From assembly GCA_964017145.1 (NCBI GenBank), contig OZ024851.1, forward strand, positions 868,001 to 932,000: 64,000 bases of DNA, given 5' to 3'. The position numbers and the translations under genes are program-made. Of this stretch, positions 9,863 to 22,174 are shown in pieces. The notes below the pieces were generated by a model. That model saw only the letters and a program-made list of their open reading frames with translations, was not told where the DNA came from and made no database searches. The stretch is from Agrocybe praecox (Eukaryota > Basidiomycota > Agaricomycetes > Agaricales > Agrocybaceae). Every line of letters begins with the position of its first letter. Positions within the stretch are counted from its first letter, which is position 1.

Positions 9863-11411
9863 ATGCTGATAATCACTGCTATTGTATACTTTGCCTCGTT
9901 ATATAACCTCGGGAAGGCAGTTCCTCTCAACTCATCCATTGAGTTCGCCGACATTGCTCCCAATTTGTTTTCGAGGACCCCAGGCACGGAGCAAGACGCG
10001 TGTCCTCGGAAAAGAACTGAAATAATTTGGGCTTGCGTTGCTACTATCCTGGCTTCGTCATGGGTATCTGTCCATCCCAACTTGCCACATCCGCACGATC
10101 TGTGGGTCAAGAAAACACTCCGTCGGGTCGAACTTATGTTCTGGGCAGTAATAACACCCGAACTAATTATATTCTGGGCAATGCGACAATGGCATGGGGC
10201 TCGGCAGATGGAAAAAACATTTCTAGGTGCGATTTTGAAAGATGTCCGTTGGGGATTCGTCGGCTCAGACCGTTTCTGTAACAGCAGAAGCTGCCCGATA
10301 TAGATATAACACTAGAGATAGTACAAGCATCGCAAGACGAGAAACAAAATGGACACGTACCCATGGCTTTTTTCTGCAGATGGGCGGCTTCATCTTGCGC
10401 GAGGATGGCAAAGAAGATCATGTTCTTGGGTGGAAAACACTCATGGAGCACTACAAGGCCGGACGCCTGGATCTCTCTAGCGTAACGGAAGCTAGAATAA
10501 ATGACCACAGCAAAACCGACGTGTTCGCAAAAGGTTTAGCGCTCCTACAAGCCAGCTGGTTTATTACTCAATGTGCTGCTCGGTTTTTGGATACAAACCT
10601 TGTTTTGACAGAACTTGAGCTCGTTACAGCTGCTCTTGCATTTCTCACCCTCGTGATGTATTTTCTCTGGTGGAATAAGCCATTCAACGCAGAGATTCCA
10701 ATCGTTATCACTCTCTCAAATTATCCTACAGTCATTTCGACTGACATTTCCTCTTTTAATCAGCGGGATCAGGGAGACACCGAAGGTGGGAAATATTTTG
10801 CGTTCTTTCTCTGCATTGATCTAAATATAAATTTGACAGAAAACACCTATTCAACCCGCTTGAAAAATATGCTGGGTATTTTCAAACGTGTATGGCATCG
10901 GATGCTTACCATAATCAACGATGGTGCTTTCCATTATTCCGATGACCCGATAGATGACCAACAAATCCCAGCACTGAAGGTCCCAACCTTCTATTCCATC
11001 ATAGTCAGAACAGAACTCGGCTGGTTTCAAATGTTCCTGACAAGTTTTTGCATAGCGGCACTCTTTGGGGCCATCCACTGCGTCGGATGGTCGACAAAGA
11101 TTTGGTTTTCCTCGTATCGTGTATCATTACTATGGCGAATCACATCCGCCATTATCACTGGAAGTCCTTTGTTATGGATTTTCTTTTTTGCTGGTGGTTA
11201 CGCTGGGGAGAGCGCTAGGCGGGGTAGCTTTTCATATAAGGTTTCTTCAACTTCGGAATCTATATTGGGACCTTTGACATTGATTACTATCCCCTTTTAC
11301 ATTGCTTCACGTATAATTCTTCTCGTATTAGCCATTTTAGAGCTCCGAAATGTTCCTCCAGGTGCACTGGCTACATTACAGTGGGCAAATTATGTACCTT
11401 TCATTCATTAG
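9863..11411 (+). CDS. Family-B polytopic membrane protein, 3 exons, ~477 aa
   Basis: Exons are 9863-10226, 10288-10785 and 10840-11411; the sum of 1434 nt is in frame. The 61-nt first intron (GTGCGA...CAGCAG) was chosen because it restores phase. The second, 54 nt (GTGGGA...GACAG), is a multiple of three and so reads through, but it aligns with the 49-nt intron of the minus-strand paralogue. The protein has an N-terminal hydrophobic leader, CPRKRTEIIWACVATILASS, ELIIFWAMRQW, THGFFLQMGGFIL, FLWWNKPF, FGAIHCVGW and a C-terminal ELRNVPPGALATLQWANYVP, with about seven hydrophobic segments. It is a close paralogue of the gene at 1968-5181 and lacks that gene's intronic element. This family is common in agaricomycetes and has no assigned function. 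Confidence 0.82.
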
Positions 11412-12810
11412 AACACTAGCACATCAATTTAGAATCAATGAATGAATTCCCTCAAGTTATAACTCGGTACGGACGGGCTGGGCAGGCTATCAAATAGCCG
11501 CAACATTGCAGAGCAATGCCGATTACTACTCAGACCAGTTCTAATTTAACTCAAGTCTCAGATCAATATGCAGCCCGGGCACGCACATCGGCAAAAACAC
11601 TCGTCACATATATCGCCAGTGTGGTGTATGCAACTTTATGTAAGTATTTGGTAAGTATTGGCAAATTGCAATGGGCATGTAAGTCTATTACATTTCATTT
11701 GTTCCAGATGTTATGTGAGGATTTTTACATGGTATGTGATCAGGAATATATATATGCAGTTGCACGATATGTATTTTCCATACAAGTTTATCATCTTTGA
11801 GATTCGCTATTTGGTTCTAGCATAAAGGTGATGAGATTATTATGTTTATGCAGCAGCTGTCAGAAAACTATTTTAGTAGTAAAGTAAAATATGTCATAAT
11901 AAAGTAAAAGGCGAAGCAAGCAAGTGGGTGAAAGCACGGCGTGCTCTCTGGCCACCCCTGAGATTTCTTTGCGAAGGGTCAAAGAGACGAAAAGCGACGG
12001 GTGGGTGGGTATACACCTGATCCGTCGCTGATATTGTCTTGTCCTTCTCTAAGTACCTCAAAGATGGTCAGGTTAAAATTTTGCTGTAATAATAATAATA
12101 ATAGCGACTGCAATAAGTTACTCTATTGAGTTACAGTAGCACCGCAAAATTTTATTTACAAGGGAGCGGAGGGTGGGTGAAAACTTCGAATGAATGTTCG
12201 CGCTCGAAGGTTACGAGGCGCTGAGATTGGCAACGAGCGGAAAAGCACAGAGGATGATGGTGGTACGAGAATGAGGAAAGCACGTGCCACCTCATCGGCT
12301 CTCGCAAAGACCTTATTCTAGACTGTCACTCCTTACACTCGTTCTATTTTAGAATCACAATATGTACAACATATGTATTTTATTGTTCATGTAAGATTAG
12401 GTAAGCACCTTGTGCCATCGGCAAAATCCGGTCATGAGTGGTGACTAGGACTAATGCCACTTCAAAGCTTCATAGCTTGTGGCCCTCTCTGAGCTTTCTC
12501 TGTCAACTATCCTCTCTCGCTTTGTGCCCGCCCAATACTTGAGAGTGAATTATGGCCGGAATTTCAATACTTTACCAATCTGGATTATTCTGCGCAAGGC
12601 ACGCACATTTATTGAATCAAGAATTGCCATATTGAAATACATTGCAGAAAGTATGGCGCTGAAGAAAGGCTAGGCTAAAAGGTAACATAAACAAGAAGCT
12701 CCACCTCGCCTAGTTCCCCGAGTTCTCCACCCCTCTCTTCATCATCGCCGTCCTATACATCATCGTCGTCCTCGTCTCTCAGTTCATGTCCATTTCCAAC
12801 TTAGTATGAT
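11412..12810. other. Intergenic between convergent family-B genes, no supported gene
   Basis: Small frames at 11516-11800 and 12479-12673 have no recognisable motif. A (TAA)n run at 12090-12104 is bracketed by an imperfect inverted pair, AAAATTTTGC near 12074 and its complement near 12143. Nothing else could be identified. Confidence 0.4.
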
Positions 12811-14251
12811 TCATACATGCGGGATAAATGTAGACCATTTTACCACATCAAGTGTACCAGGTTCGAGCTCCCTGAGAGAAGCGAATGCTTCGACGAGCAG
12901 TCCCAGTCTCCCAAAAATATACGCGGGGATCAGAGCTACCATTGTGATCCAACCGATTGCCGCCGGAATAAAAAATATGATTTGCAACGCAATCGTCCTC
13001 CGCGTCTGACTGACATTCCTGTAATGTTTAAACATCTTCATTGCCGCCGAAAAGCAGAAGATGGCCAGAGGAACTGAAAAGATGGTAACACAACAAATTT
13101 GCCAGAGCATTTGTTCTTGGGACGTTGGGAAGACGAAGTTCCATCCCGCGCAGTGTATTCCGGCAAAGACCAACCCAACCATACAAGCGCAAAAGTTGGT
13201 GAAGTAGCGCACTCGCACGTCGTCAATCGGGTACGCGTAAAACGAGGACACTCGGCCCTCGTATACGTGTGGCTTCCATCGCCCTGCAGATGAACCCAGG
13301 TTGTCGTATACATTGAGAAACGCTCTCGTAGGCCACTGGATAAAAAGGATTGAAAAAAGGTCCCAAGAGAGTCGGTACTCTGTCGGTGGTACAGCTCAGC
13401 AAATCATGAAATCTTTCGCTACTAAGCAATGCAATTTACCAAAATCATAATCCCTGGGCGTAAATAAGGTGTTACTACGTTGTATAAAAAACAAGTCTAG
13501 TGATGACATCAGTCGTATTCTTTTCAAGATAATGCCATGTGATACTTGCCTTCAATGTTAATAATATCTTCGCCCTCCTTCTTTATTACCGACACCGATA
13601 TCGTATGCATAGGCCGAAAGGGCTTCTCCGCCCAACAGATGTGCATGGCTCCGTTGATTGTAGCCAACGCCGCTGTGGTGAGTTCAAGCTTTGTGATCGG
13701 GAGCCCCTCGATGTGTCTGGCAATACACTGCAAAGAGAATCATCCAATCTGGATGACACCCAATGCTTTTCCCAGCACACTTGAAGGGCTCAGTTCGTCG
13801 ATTCGCGATTTTGAGATATCAGGAAGGACGATTCTCTCTTTGGCGATGAGTTCTCGCATTCTTTTCGGGTCCATGACCAGCTTCTTTTCTCCGTCCACTT
13901 CCAATACGAACCCACCCATCTGGAGAAAATGACCATGTGTCATCGTCCACCCTTTGTATCACGCAGTGTTGAACAAACATAAGTCGTGATTTATGCACAC
14001 ATGGAAGAGATGCATACCTTTAAGCTCATTTCGAAGAACTCTAGCTCCATGCCACTGCCTCATGGCCCAAAATATCATTGCTTCGGGTGCGACGATCGCC
14101 CAGAAAACATACGCAAGATGGCGCAGATGTACGCTTATCTTCGGTTCTTTGAACCCAGACATATTGGGGTGAACCAAAAGCCAAGAGCATGCCACCATCG
14201 TTCCTATACAGCCAGCCAGTACTGTCAAATTTCTTGATGAAGAGCCCTTAG
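12811..14251 (-). pseudogene. Diverged family-B membrane protein gene with in-frame stop, 5' end near assembly gap
   Basis: Three open blocks on the minus strand align to the family. 14251-14018 contains EAMIFWAMRQWHGAR; 13951-13550 contains WTMTHGHFLQMGGFVL and CIARHIEGLPITKLEL; 13335-12811 contains FAGIHCAGW and ends SLRELEPGTLDVVKWSTFIP. The 66-nt intron 13952-14017 joins in phase. Inside block 2 the codon for the conserved Trp of the LLQTSWFIVQ-type motif is TGA (13742-13740), and the frame is intact on both sides, so a single TGG-to-TGA change would explain it. The next intron appears to use a GC donor (GCAAGT at 13549-13544) and is 214 nt, out of phase under my model. Either this is a pseudogene or a small intron hides the stop. 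The N-terminal exon should lie in or beyond the gap at 14311. Confidence 0.65.
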
Positions 14252-14310
14252 TTGCCTATTTGACTTGATGCATCCACGCCCTTAGTTAACTATTTGCCTA
14301 AATCATGTAT

Positions 14311-14510
14311 NNNNNNNNNNNNNNNNNNNNNNNNNNNNNNNNNNNNNNNNNNNNNNNNNNNNNNNNNNNNNNNNNNNNNNNNNNNNNNNNNNNNNNNNNN
14401 NNNNNNNNNNNNNNNNNNNNNNNNNNNNNNNNNNNNNNNNNNNNNNNNNNNNNNNNNNNNNNNNNNNNNNNNNNNNNNNNNNNNNNNNNNNNNNNNNNNN
14501 NNNNNNNNNN
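14311..14510. other. Assembly gap (200 N)
   Basis: Exactly 200 undetermined bases, a conventional scaffold-gap size, so the true distance is unknown. The gap hides the left boundary of the first large duplication and probably the 5' exon of the diverged family-B gene. Confidence 0.99.
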
Positions 14511-14881
14511 CCCATCAATACCCTCCAAGTCCTGTTCATTTGCGTCGTTGTATTACGTGTTTCGTTCAGCTTCCTGTGCGTCCTCTGATCTTCTCGTAGC
14601 TTTTCTGTAACGACTACCTATTCCGCAATTTGACGCGTAGCGTTGAGATCGAAGAAAAGAGTCAAGGAAAAGGAAGTTATGGTCGGATACGAACAAACAT
14701 GATGTCATGTTGGGTTAGGGTTCGGATCAAAACCTGTGTCAAATTTCCGTCGGACCGTTGCACTCATGTCTGTCCTTCCATCGTCCGCTTGTCCTATTCG
14801 TCGCTTTTCGGTGGTTTCGATGCAACCCTGTGCATGTCGTCCGCTTGTTCTATTCGCTCCCGTAAACGTTCACCCCGGACT

Positions 14882-15003
14882 CGGACAAGAGTTGGACCCG
14901 GCTTACTTTTGTGAAGCAGGTCAGGCAACGATTCGGGCACTGGCACCCTCAACGCAAAAATGAACGGCTTGAAATGGATGCGACAATCGAACGCATTGAA
15001 CGT
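14882..15003 (+). pseudogene. Fragment of family-A 3' coding sequence upstream of copy 1
   Basis: About 120 bp encode remnants of TRLTFVKQFRQRFEHWHPQR and ERLEMDATIERI. These correspond to residues ~811-845 of the family-A protein encoded 3 kb downstream (see 17795-17900). The frame is short and disrupted. It lies in the leader region and is shared with copy 2. Confidence 0.85.
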
Positions 15004-15059
15004 GACCTTCGGCACAATGACATACCAGAGTTCCACTTCCACACCTTTAGTATATACTC

Positions 15060-15362
15060 ATGGTAAACACGGTCTTGCCTCAAGGCAAGTTTCAGTTCAT
15101 CAGGCTTGATGCCGTGACACTGGAATATCCAAACACGTTGGGTAGTACCAGCGTCTGGTGGCCATCGTTTGTTGTTCGGAAGGGCGTTGGCGACACAACT
15201 TGTCTCAAACTCTCACTGCAAGGTATGCGTTCAGCTCAATTGTCGTACGTGCGACTGAAGCCAGCTAATTTCTAGGAGAACACAGTTATTTTCGATTGTA
15301 AAATTCCTCGGTATGCTTTTACCTACAGCTACCAGAACTGTCATGATAATTCATGATTCTAG
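15060..15362 (+). promoter_or_regulatory. Spliced 5' leader of family-A gene, copy 1
   Basis: Two consensus introns are visible: 15223-15275 (GTATGC...TTTCTAG, 53 nt) and 15311-15362 (GTATGC...GATTCTAG, 52 nt). The second ends directly against the ATG at 15363. The exon between them has an in-frame TAA four codons before that ATG, which supports starting the protein at 15363. An upstream ATG at 15060 opens a separate short frame. Confidence 0.6.
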
Positions 15363-18300
15363 ATGTCCACTGATCCAACTCAAAACGTCGGAACAACGCT
15401 TACTGGGGGGATACAAGACGTTGCAGCACTTCTACCTCTCCTCGGCACTGATCAATGTGAGCAGCACGTCGGATCCGCTCTCGACGGCGGATATCTCTAC
15501 GCTGCAGCTGCACCTTTGTCAATCTTCGGGAGTCTTGGTATTGTCAAAGCCGGCATTTCCATCCTAATTTCCAGTATTTCCATCCCGAAAATCTCCATTT
15601 CTTTACACCCGTTCACTACGACCTTCTCTCAAGAACGATGGTTAGGCGCTAGGACCCTCAACAATGCCGGTTTCAAACCTGCGGGGACCGTCGCTCCTCT
15701 GATAGCAATGGATGGGAAACGCTATATGGCGGAGACACGACTCATGCAGATTCTCGATGAGAAGCACATCGACAACCCGGAGAATCTCTCGATTGAATGG
15801 AAATCCCGAGATTGGAACGTCTCGCTTGTCTTATTCACGATGGTTGCAGCTGTTATGAGTGGTACCCCTTACATCGCACTTCTGCAGGAGTCCAAGCCAT
15901 CGTTGACGCATACGCCATGGATATTCCCCCTTCTTCGGAGTGTCGGCAGTTGCCTGACGGCTGTTTGCTGTCAGTTCCTCATTCAATGCCGCGTCGTTTC
16001 TCTCATGAAGAATCGGATCGTCTTCATGGTAATGAATCGTGTCCTCATTGATGATCTATCGAAACACAATAAAGATAAAGTCGAGATGGACTCTTGGCTC
16101 AAAGAATATGTTCGATGGGATGTGGACCTTCCTGCTGAGCAATGTCTGCGGAGTCTTAAGCAGTTTCTCCCACCGTTCACTCAACCAATGGATGGTACCA
16201 ACAAACCGGAACATCATACTTCTATCACAATGTCGACACTTTCTTTTTCTAATCCTCAAGATATCAGCAGGCAATTACAGGAGCTCCACGACAAACACTT
16301 CCTCACTCCTGCTTTCGACCATGCCTTCATGCTTATCTCATGGGTAATCCTTTGTCTTTCCCTTCCTGCTACAGTCGCTGGATATATTGGATGCTTCACG
16401 TTGGTCAGCAACAGTCAGGAGAATGGACCTTTGATTTGGCTGGGACTCGAAGCTGCGCTGTCTATCATTCGGATTCTGGTTTGGGCATCGAACCCAAGTT
16501 CGGACGAAGAAACGTACATTAATGTGAACCTGAAACTGACCAAGGATCAACCATTGGTCACTACAGAGAAAAATGACAAGCTTATCAGATCGACAGGTAT
16601 CCTTGCATTGGTTCCTGAACGTCGATTCCTCGAGTGGATTACTCCATATACCGGCCCACTGGAGCAATTTCAAAGTCCCGAAAATCTTGCCTTGTACTTC
16701 ACGCTCACGGCCACTTACCCTGAGCAGAAATGTTTGTTCACGCTCACGGCCACTGACCCTATGCAGAAACGTCTGTACATGACGGTCTTTGACTTCAACA
16801 AGCGAATTGCAGTCACACTTCACAGAGAGAAAGAGGGGTTCGTGTATGTTGATGTTGATGTTACGTGCAACCGCACCGTCAGTGAAATGGAGGCTTTTTT
16901 GCAGTCAGCAACTGGTGGGAAACATTCCTGGCCAACAAACGATGTCATCCTATTTGACAAACTAGCAAAGTATTACGAGTCCATAATGCATGCTCTCAAT
17001 CGAACTCATCTCCCCTCTCGAGCACCGGACAACCCGCAACTGGACGCTCCTCCTATCACAAGAGCGACCCTTCGATGGAAATGGAGCCTTCTTCCCAAGC
17101 AGAATGAATCCGACAATCAAAGTCATGGTCAGGGCCTGGAGTCTCCATCTACAACTCAGCATGATCAGTTATATCTCGATCGGGGATCCGAGCACTATCT
17201 CAAAACCAGGCTGATCAAAGATTGGGCCCACTGTATTGTCAAGGATATGAGAAATATATGGTCATACTTGCAGAACCACTGTCATCATGCTTCAGCAGAT
17301 GCAGCTAGTGACCAGGCAAAATGGGAGCTTACTGCGCTGAATTTCCAGTTGGCATGGGAGTGGACAAGGCGCGAACTGTCCCTCATTTCGTTGTCAATGA
17401 AATCAGAGGGCATTCTCAAACAGCGAATGGATGAATGCATTGATAAGGTCGTCAAGGAACAGGGGAAGGGGTGGTTGAAGGAGTGGATGTTGTCTGAGTT
17501 TGTAATTGGACAACGGAACCGATTAGAGAAGGAAAGGGAGGAAACGAAGGAGAGGATGGAGAATGAGATGAAGGGTGCGAATGAACGCGCTGAAAGAGAG
17601 GGATGGCTGTGGAGGGATCAGAAAGAGTTCTCTCCTCAGCGCCAGTGGCAGGCTGGACTGAAGTTCATTGACAAACAATGGTCAGCAGGTATCGAAGGCG
17701 GACATTCAGCGCTGGAGAATGCGGTATCTGAACTTGACAATCTGGTCAAAGAGGTAGCATCACGTACATGGATACACAATGGCCCGGACAAGTCCCGGCT
17801 TACTTTTTTGAAGCAGTTCAGGCAACGATTCGAGCACTGGCATCCTCAACGCGAAAATGAACGGCTTGAGATGGATGCGACAATCGAACGCATTAGCAAG
17901 GCGGATGGCAAACATCTGGATGATGCTTATCGATATCCATACCCAGACACCATGGCCACTTCTAGGTTTATGACGCTCGCAATCTCGCCATTCCAAGGGG
18001 AGGTCTCCTCAGCAACTATGTATGATGTCGAGGATTGCGAAAAAGACGACATCCACAATGTCATCAAGAAGAGCACCACTCGCTCCGTAATAAACGTGGA
18101 TCCAGATCTGGTTGATTCCATCCCCGAAAACGAACACCTTCTCTACGTTGGCTCTCCCAGTAGAAAAGAACCTGCGTTCGTTCAACGGAATCGGGAGCGA
18201 TGGTGGGACCAACAAACGAGCAATGCTTCAACATTTTATTTCTCTCCACAAGAAGTGACCTTTTATGGGAAATTCGTCCTCGCCCGTCGATCAACAATTG

Positions 18301-18680
18301 CACACATATTCATATTCCTCAAAACCCAATCCCGCCTCCGACTAAGCTTTCTGCACAAGCAATCCAATGGTGGGTCTGTTTCTATTCAAGAGAACGACGA
18401 GGAACGTCGCCGCATCTCCACTGAGGAAATTCCAGAACAACTTGGATGTCAGGAATTCGAGTTGGACCAGTTTGAGCCAGGGAGGCATGAGCTGGAATTG
18501 GTTGTGGGCGGTAATGGACGGTATTTTCTCAGGGACATTCTCATCGAGTTCTTCGACGATCCACCTTCACATCCTTCTGTGGACAAGGATGGTAGCAATC
18601 TAGCAACCATGGTAGAGCATACAGATGCAGATGCAGAGCCGAGCTCAATACAAGACGCAGATGTGGAGGAAGACACGTGA
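15363..18680 (+). CDS. Family-A large multi-pass membrane protein, copy 1, 1105 aa
   Basis: A single exon of 1105 codons. Likely membrane segments are residues ~45-72, 152-174, 184-208, 321-348 and 355-375. The loop at ~210-320 is polar and contains the QPMDGTN...ISRQLQELHDKH block that is expanded in copy 2. The rest (375-1105) looks soluble: a charged helical, probably coiled-coil stretch at ~715-745 (EKEREETKERME), a Trp-rich region, and a beta-rich C-terminal domain (~950-1065) with FELDQFEPGRHELELVVGG, reminiscent of galactose-binding-like sandwiches. A 13-residue tandem duplication is specific to this copy (FTLTATYPEQKCL at 446, FTLTATDPMQKRL at 459). The acidic tail ends EEDT because of a TGA absent from the other copies. 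Such proteins recur in agaricomycete genomes without known function; I recognise no catalytic motif. Confidence 0.85.
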   Translation: MSTDPTQNVGTTLTGGIQDVAALLPLLGTDQCEQHVGSALDGGYLYAAAAPLSIFGSLGIVKAGISILISSISIPKISISLHPFTTTFSQERWLGARTLNNAGFKPAGTVAPLIAMDGKRYMAETRLMQILDEKHIDNPENLSIEWKSRDWNVSLVLFTMVAAVMSGTPYIALLQESKPSLTHTPWIFPLLRSVGSCLTAVCCQFLIQCRVVSLMKNRIVFMVMNRVLIDDLSKHNKDKVEMDSWLKEYVRWDVDLPAEQCLRSLKQFLPPFTQPMDGTNKPEHHTSITMSTLSFSNPQDISRQLQELHDKHFLTPAFDHAFMLISWVILCLSLPATVAGYIGCFTLVSNSQENGPLIWLGLEAALSIIRILVWASNPSSDEETYINVNLKLTKDQPLVTTEKNDKLIRSTGILALVPERRFLEWITPYTGPLEQFQSPENLALYFTLTATYPEQKCLFTLTATDPMQKRLYMTVFDFNKRIAVTLHREKEGFVYVDVDVTCNRTVSEMEAFLQSATGGKHSWPTNDVILFDKLAKYYESIMHALNRTHLPSRAPDNPQLDAPPITRATLRWKWSLLPKQNESDNQSHGQGLESPSTTQHDQLYLDRGSEHYLKTRLIKDWAHCIVKDMRNIWSYLQNHCHHASADAASDQAKWELTALNFQLAWEWTRRELSLISLSMKSEGILKQRMDECIDKVVKEQGKGWLKEWMLSEFVIGQRNRLEKEREETKERMENEMKGANERAEREGWLWRDQKEFSPQRQWQAGLKFIDKQWSAGIEGGHSALENAVSELDNLVKEVASRTWIHNGPDKSRLTFLKQFRQRFEHWHPQRENERLEMDATIERISKADGKHLDDAYRYPYPDTMATSRFMTLAISPFQGEVSSATMYDVEDCEKDDIHNVIKKSTTRSVINVDPDLVDSIPENEHLLYVGSPSRKEPAFVQRNRERWWDQQTSNASTFYFSPQEVTFYGKFVLARRSTIAHIFIFLKTQSRLRLSFLHKQSNGGSVSIQENDEERRRISTEEIPEQLGCQEFELDQFEPGRHELELVVGGNGRYFLRDILIEFFDDPPSHPSVDKDGSNLATMVEHTDADAEPSSIQDADVEEDT

Positions 18681-19929
18681 AATGTGAATGCTGTGTCCCC
18701 TGCCCTCGAAAATGACGTACCCTCTTTGTAGCCTTCATCCGGAAACATGTATACTTTTCCACATTTACTTCATTGTATGGCGCCTTCTTCCCTCTTCGTA
18801 TTTGATAGCTTTGGATCATCGTAGACCTTTCTTCAACTGCATTGCTTGTACTCGAGTTTCTGTAGAATAAGTATTATAAATTAAGCTCGAAGGTATCTCA
18901 GCTGCGATGTAAGAGTCAGATTTCCGGCCAGTCACAACCTTAAACGACCGGGTTGAGGGATGAACTATACCGAACTGAGAGTATCGGAGGTAATAGTCGG
19001 AGTATTTTACCCCTTCGCTCCAGTTTTGCGCCTGATTTGTGAGCGATGTATTCGCTTATCGTACTCCTCCATTTGTTCGCAGAAAGAAGCACAATAATGA
19101 CTATAAATTATCAAGATTGTACTCGAAATACCATGATATTACCGTACCACCGACAAAACAAGGATCCGGCGGCAGTGTTCAGTTTGGATTGAGTTGGACT
19201 AGGAAGGAATATAGCCCACAAACGAATGAACCCGTAAGTCTTTCATTTCTTGTATTTCAAAGACTCCCCCAGTACTAACCATATTATTTCGACATTTGTA
19301 GGTTCATTCCTTATCATACTGATGGGTTCATTATCAAACACCCCCCAGTATACAAAAACGCCCACCAATTTCGACAGCGAAACGATGGACAGGGCGGCGG
19401 GCACCTGCTAGCCAAGGGCGAAATGGGATAGGCAGAGTATCTGACTTGTCTTCCTACAGAGTTGACCGAGGATTGGCGCTCAACATCAACCAAGCTTCAT
19501 GCGGTATGTAACAAATCCAGAATTTATGAGACCATCCAGATCCAACGACGAGTCATGACAAAATAATATATTCAGTCCTCGACGTTCAACGGGTCCATGG
19601 TTTAGCAACGAAAAGACTCGTCGTGAACGATTTAAATATTTCCGGTGTTATATCTTTCTTGTATGTGTCGATCCAACTTGAATAATGGTTACAACAGACG
19701 TGTTAGTGAGATTAAATTTGAACCGCATGATATGTCAAAAATAGAATTTATATTTATATTTCTGAATACGACAGAGGAGATACCGACAACAGAAGTGAAG
19801 TTGCAACCGCCCTCGCCCTGAAGACGGTGTGTTGGCGGTTCATGCATAATTGATGTTCCAAAGGTGTGGGGGAAGAGCGTTGATGTGCGTAGTGTTCGTG
19901 ATCCTGGCGGTGGATAGCAATTATCTTGT

Positions 19930-21397
19930 TAATGGTAATGTGGACGAGAGACCTAGGCAGGGAAGAGGAGTTAGTGGAGTGTATCAGCGTACACGTCCGA
20001 ATTCAATGTGAATGTGATGTTGGAGACGGAGGTTCCAGAGTCAAACCTCGAAGAGGGTTATGGGAGGTGGCGACGGCGACACAGAAAGTGACGCGACTAT
20101 CAAGTACAGGTGGTGACAACGAGCAGGAGAAGGGAGACACTTGAGAGGGTTGTATTATTACGCGACTTGAGGGCCACGATATCATTGATGCTTTTGATTG
20201 GTCGTGTTGGTAAACGTAGCGTTCAATTTAAATGTGCAAGCCCAGATATCCAGCCTAGATGAATTGAAAGGTCTATTCGCAATACACGAACGTCCCAACT
20301 CCCATCCAACCATCACTGCCTCCCTCCATCTAATCAATCTTCTTCCCCCTGAACCTCCTACACACCCACCTCCTCAAGCCTTCCTTTCCAACGTCACTAA
20401 CCCACTTCAACTCATACCCGCAATCGTTGGCCCAGATCACCCTATATACCGCCCCAAGCCAAAACACCGCCTATCTCCCCACCGCAATTGTCCAGTACGA
20501 TGACCTTTTATATGGTTCCCTTCCCTCGGTGGGCCTCCACAGCGGGATGACCAACAAAAAAAAAGCATTCTTTGCACCAAAAATGCGGCAGCAGCAAGTC
20601 GCAAGGGACGATAAGCGTCAACCAGGAGCATCGTGTCGACATGAATAGCTCCGGAGGTACTTGCGCTTGTGGACTTGGAGGGCCTGAGACAGGTCGTTTT
20701 GGCGTTGAGATTCGGACAAGTGAGGTCTGAGCGTTAAGACGAGTTGACCAGGAGAGGGAGGAGCCAAACACAGGTTGAAAGTAATTAAATGCATACTTTC
20801 TTCTTCTTTCGCTTGTGGATCGTTGACATATGGAGACGTGGATGAGGCGGACGACGGGAAATCCGGCCGTTCGCGATACCAGTCATCGCGTTTTGTGTTT
20901 GCTCTCATGGTAATGGCGATTTTGACGAGAGGCAGCCGACAGCAAGTGGCAGCCGCAAAGAGGAAGGCGGGGGTGTCATTCCAATTGACATACCGACATC
21001 GGTGTTGGCGTTCACACTCGATGTTCCGATATTCAAGGTGAGGGTGAAATCTTGAGCGCCGAACGCCGAGCAGTGAGGCATTGAGGAGCGCATGGAGAAC
21101 AATGGCGGGCCAGGGACGAGAGATTGTGACGAGGACAAAGGTAATAAATTATTGAGGGCATGTCTTGGATCCAGACGACGACAAGGAAGGACGCACGATT
21201 GTCAAGCGGAGTGAATAGATGCGGTGGCAGTCCCGATACGATTTCATAATTTTGTGACACAACTTTTGCTGGGGAAGGGGAATAGCACTTCCTGACCTCT
21301 TTCGCCCATGCAACCCCAGCCCGACCTCTGCCCATGCACAACCATCCACGCCAAATATTCGCGGAATCGCGCCTATACAAGTAAAATATGATTCCAA
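19930..21397 (-). pseudogene. Minus-strand decayed gene block, copy 1
   Basis: Runs of plausible coding sequence in shifting minus-strand frames include NVNANTDVGMSIGMTPPPSS (near 20990) and SQALQVHKRKY (near 20670). Equivalent blocks occur at 34700-36147 and 48650-50024, and a diverged version lies on the plus strand at ~38200-38900 and ~52080-52660. Frame changes and stops prevent a continuous protein in any copy. I do not recognise the family. Confidence 0.45.
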
Positions 21398-22174
21398 TTC
21401 AAATTACGAATATGACAGAAGATCTACTGGCAACAGAAGCGAGGTTCTCTGAGACATACAACAGATTAACAACCGTGCTTGTCTCGCAGACGGTGCGTTG
21501 GAACTTGCAAGTTCGCCACTTCGGAGAGCGTATAGTTGATGTTCAAAAGGTCGATGTGGGGCCAAATGACCTGTGAACAAGAAGACTGTCGGCAATGTTG
21601 TTGTAAAAGTGAGAAAAATGCAAAGGAGATGAACGGAAGAAGAAACACCAACTTACATTAGTGTTTGTCTGTCACTGACCGCCCGGAGCATTTCAAAAGT
21701 ATAGACAATCGACAGCGGGCATACTCAGAGGGATATCGGCCTCGAGTGGGAAGACTAATAAAAGAGAAATGAGCGCGTAGAGGTGGAAAAAAGAAAGAGT
21801 CTTGAACACGAGAGAAAGTGTTGGGGACAAAACATCGGCTAGACCTCTAATGACCAAACGTTATAAGGAGAGCAGATACAGGTTGAATGAGTATGCAGTT
21901 TGTGAGAGTAGTGTTGTGTGGAGAGGCATGACCGTAGAGGAAAGAAAGCAGAGGACGGGGACCAGTTGTTGGTCTTGAATGTTTCCATATTCTTCAAATG
22001 CCGACGAAGCGGCACCGGTAGTGGTGCCCCCGAAAATCCGATGGCGTCCCAAGCAGGCATGCGCACACACATAAAGCACAGCCATGACATATGTTCAAAT
22101 TCAGAATTTGAGCGCTTCGGCTAAAACGATTAGGGCGCTTCGTCTCTCGTGTGACGTTCAAGGGGTCTCCAGGT

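Noticed and set aside
15313..15567. 84-codon ORF overlapping the start of family-A copy 1 as an independent gene
   Set aside because: It is conserved in all copies, but that is expected since it overlaps the main coding frame. It is mentioned only as part of a possible uORF.
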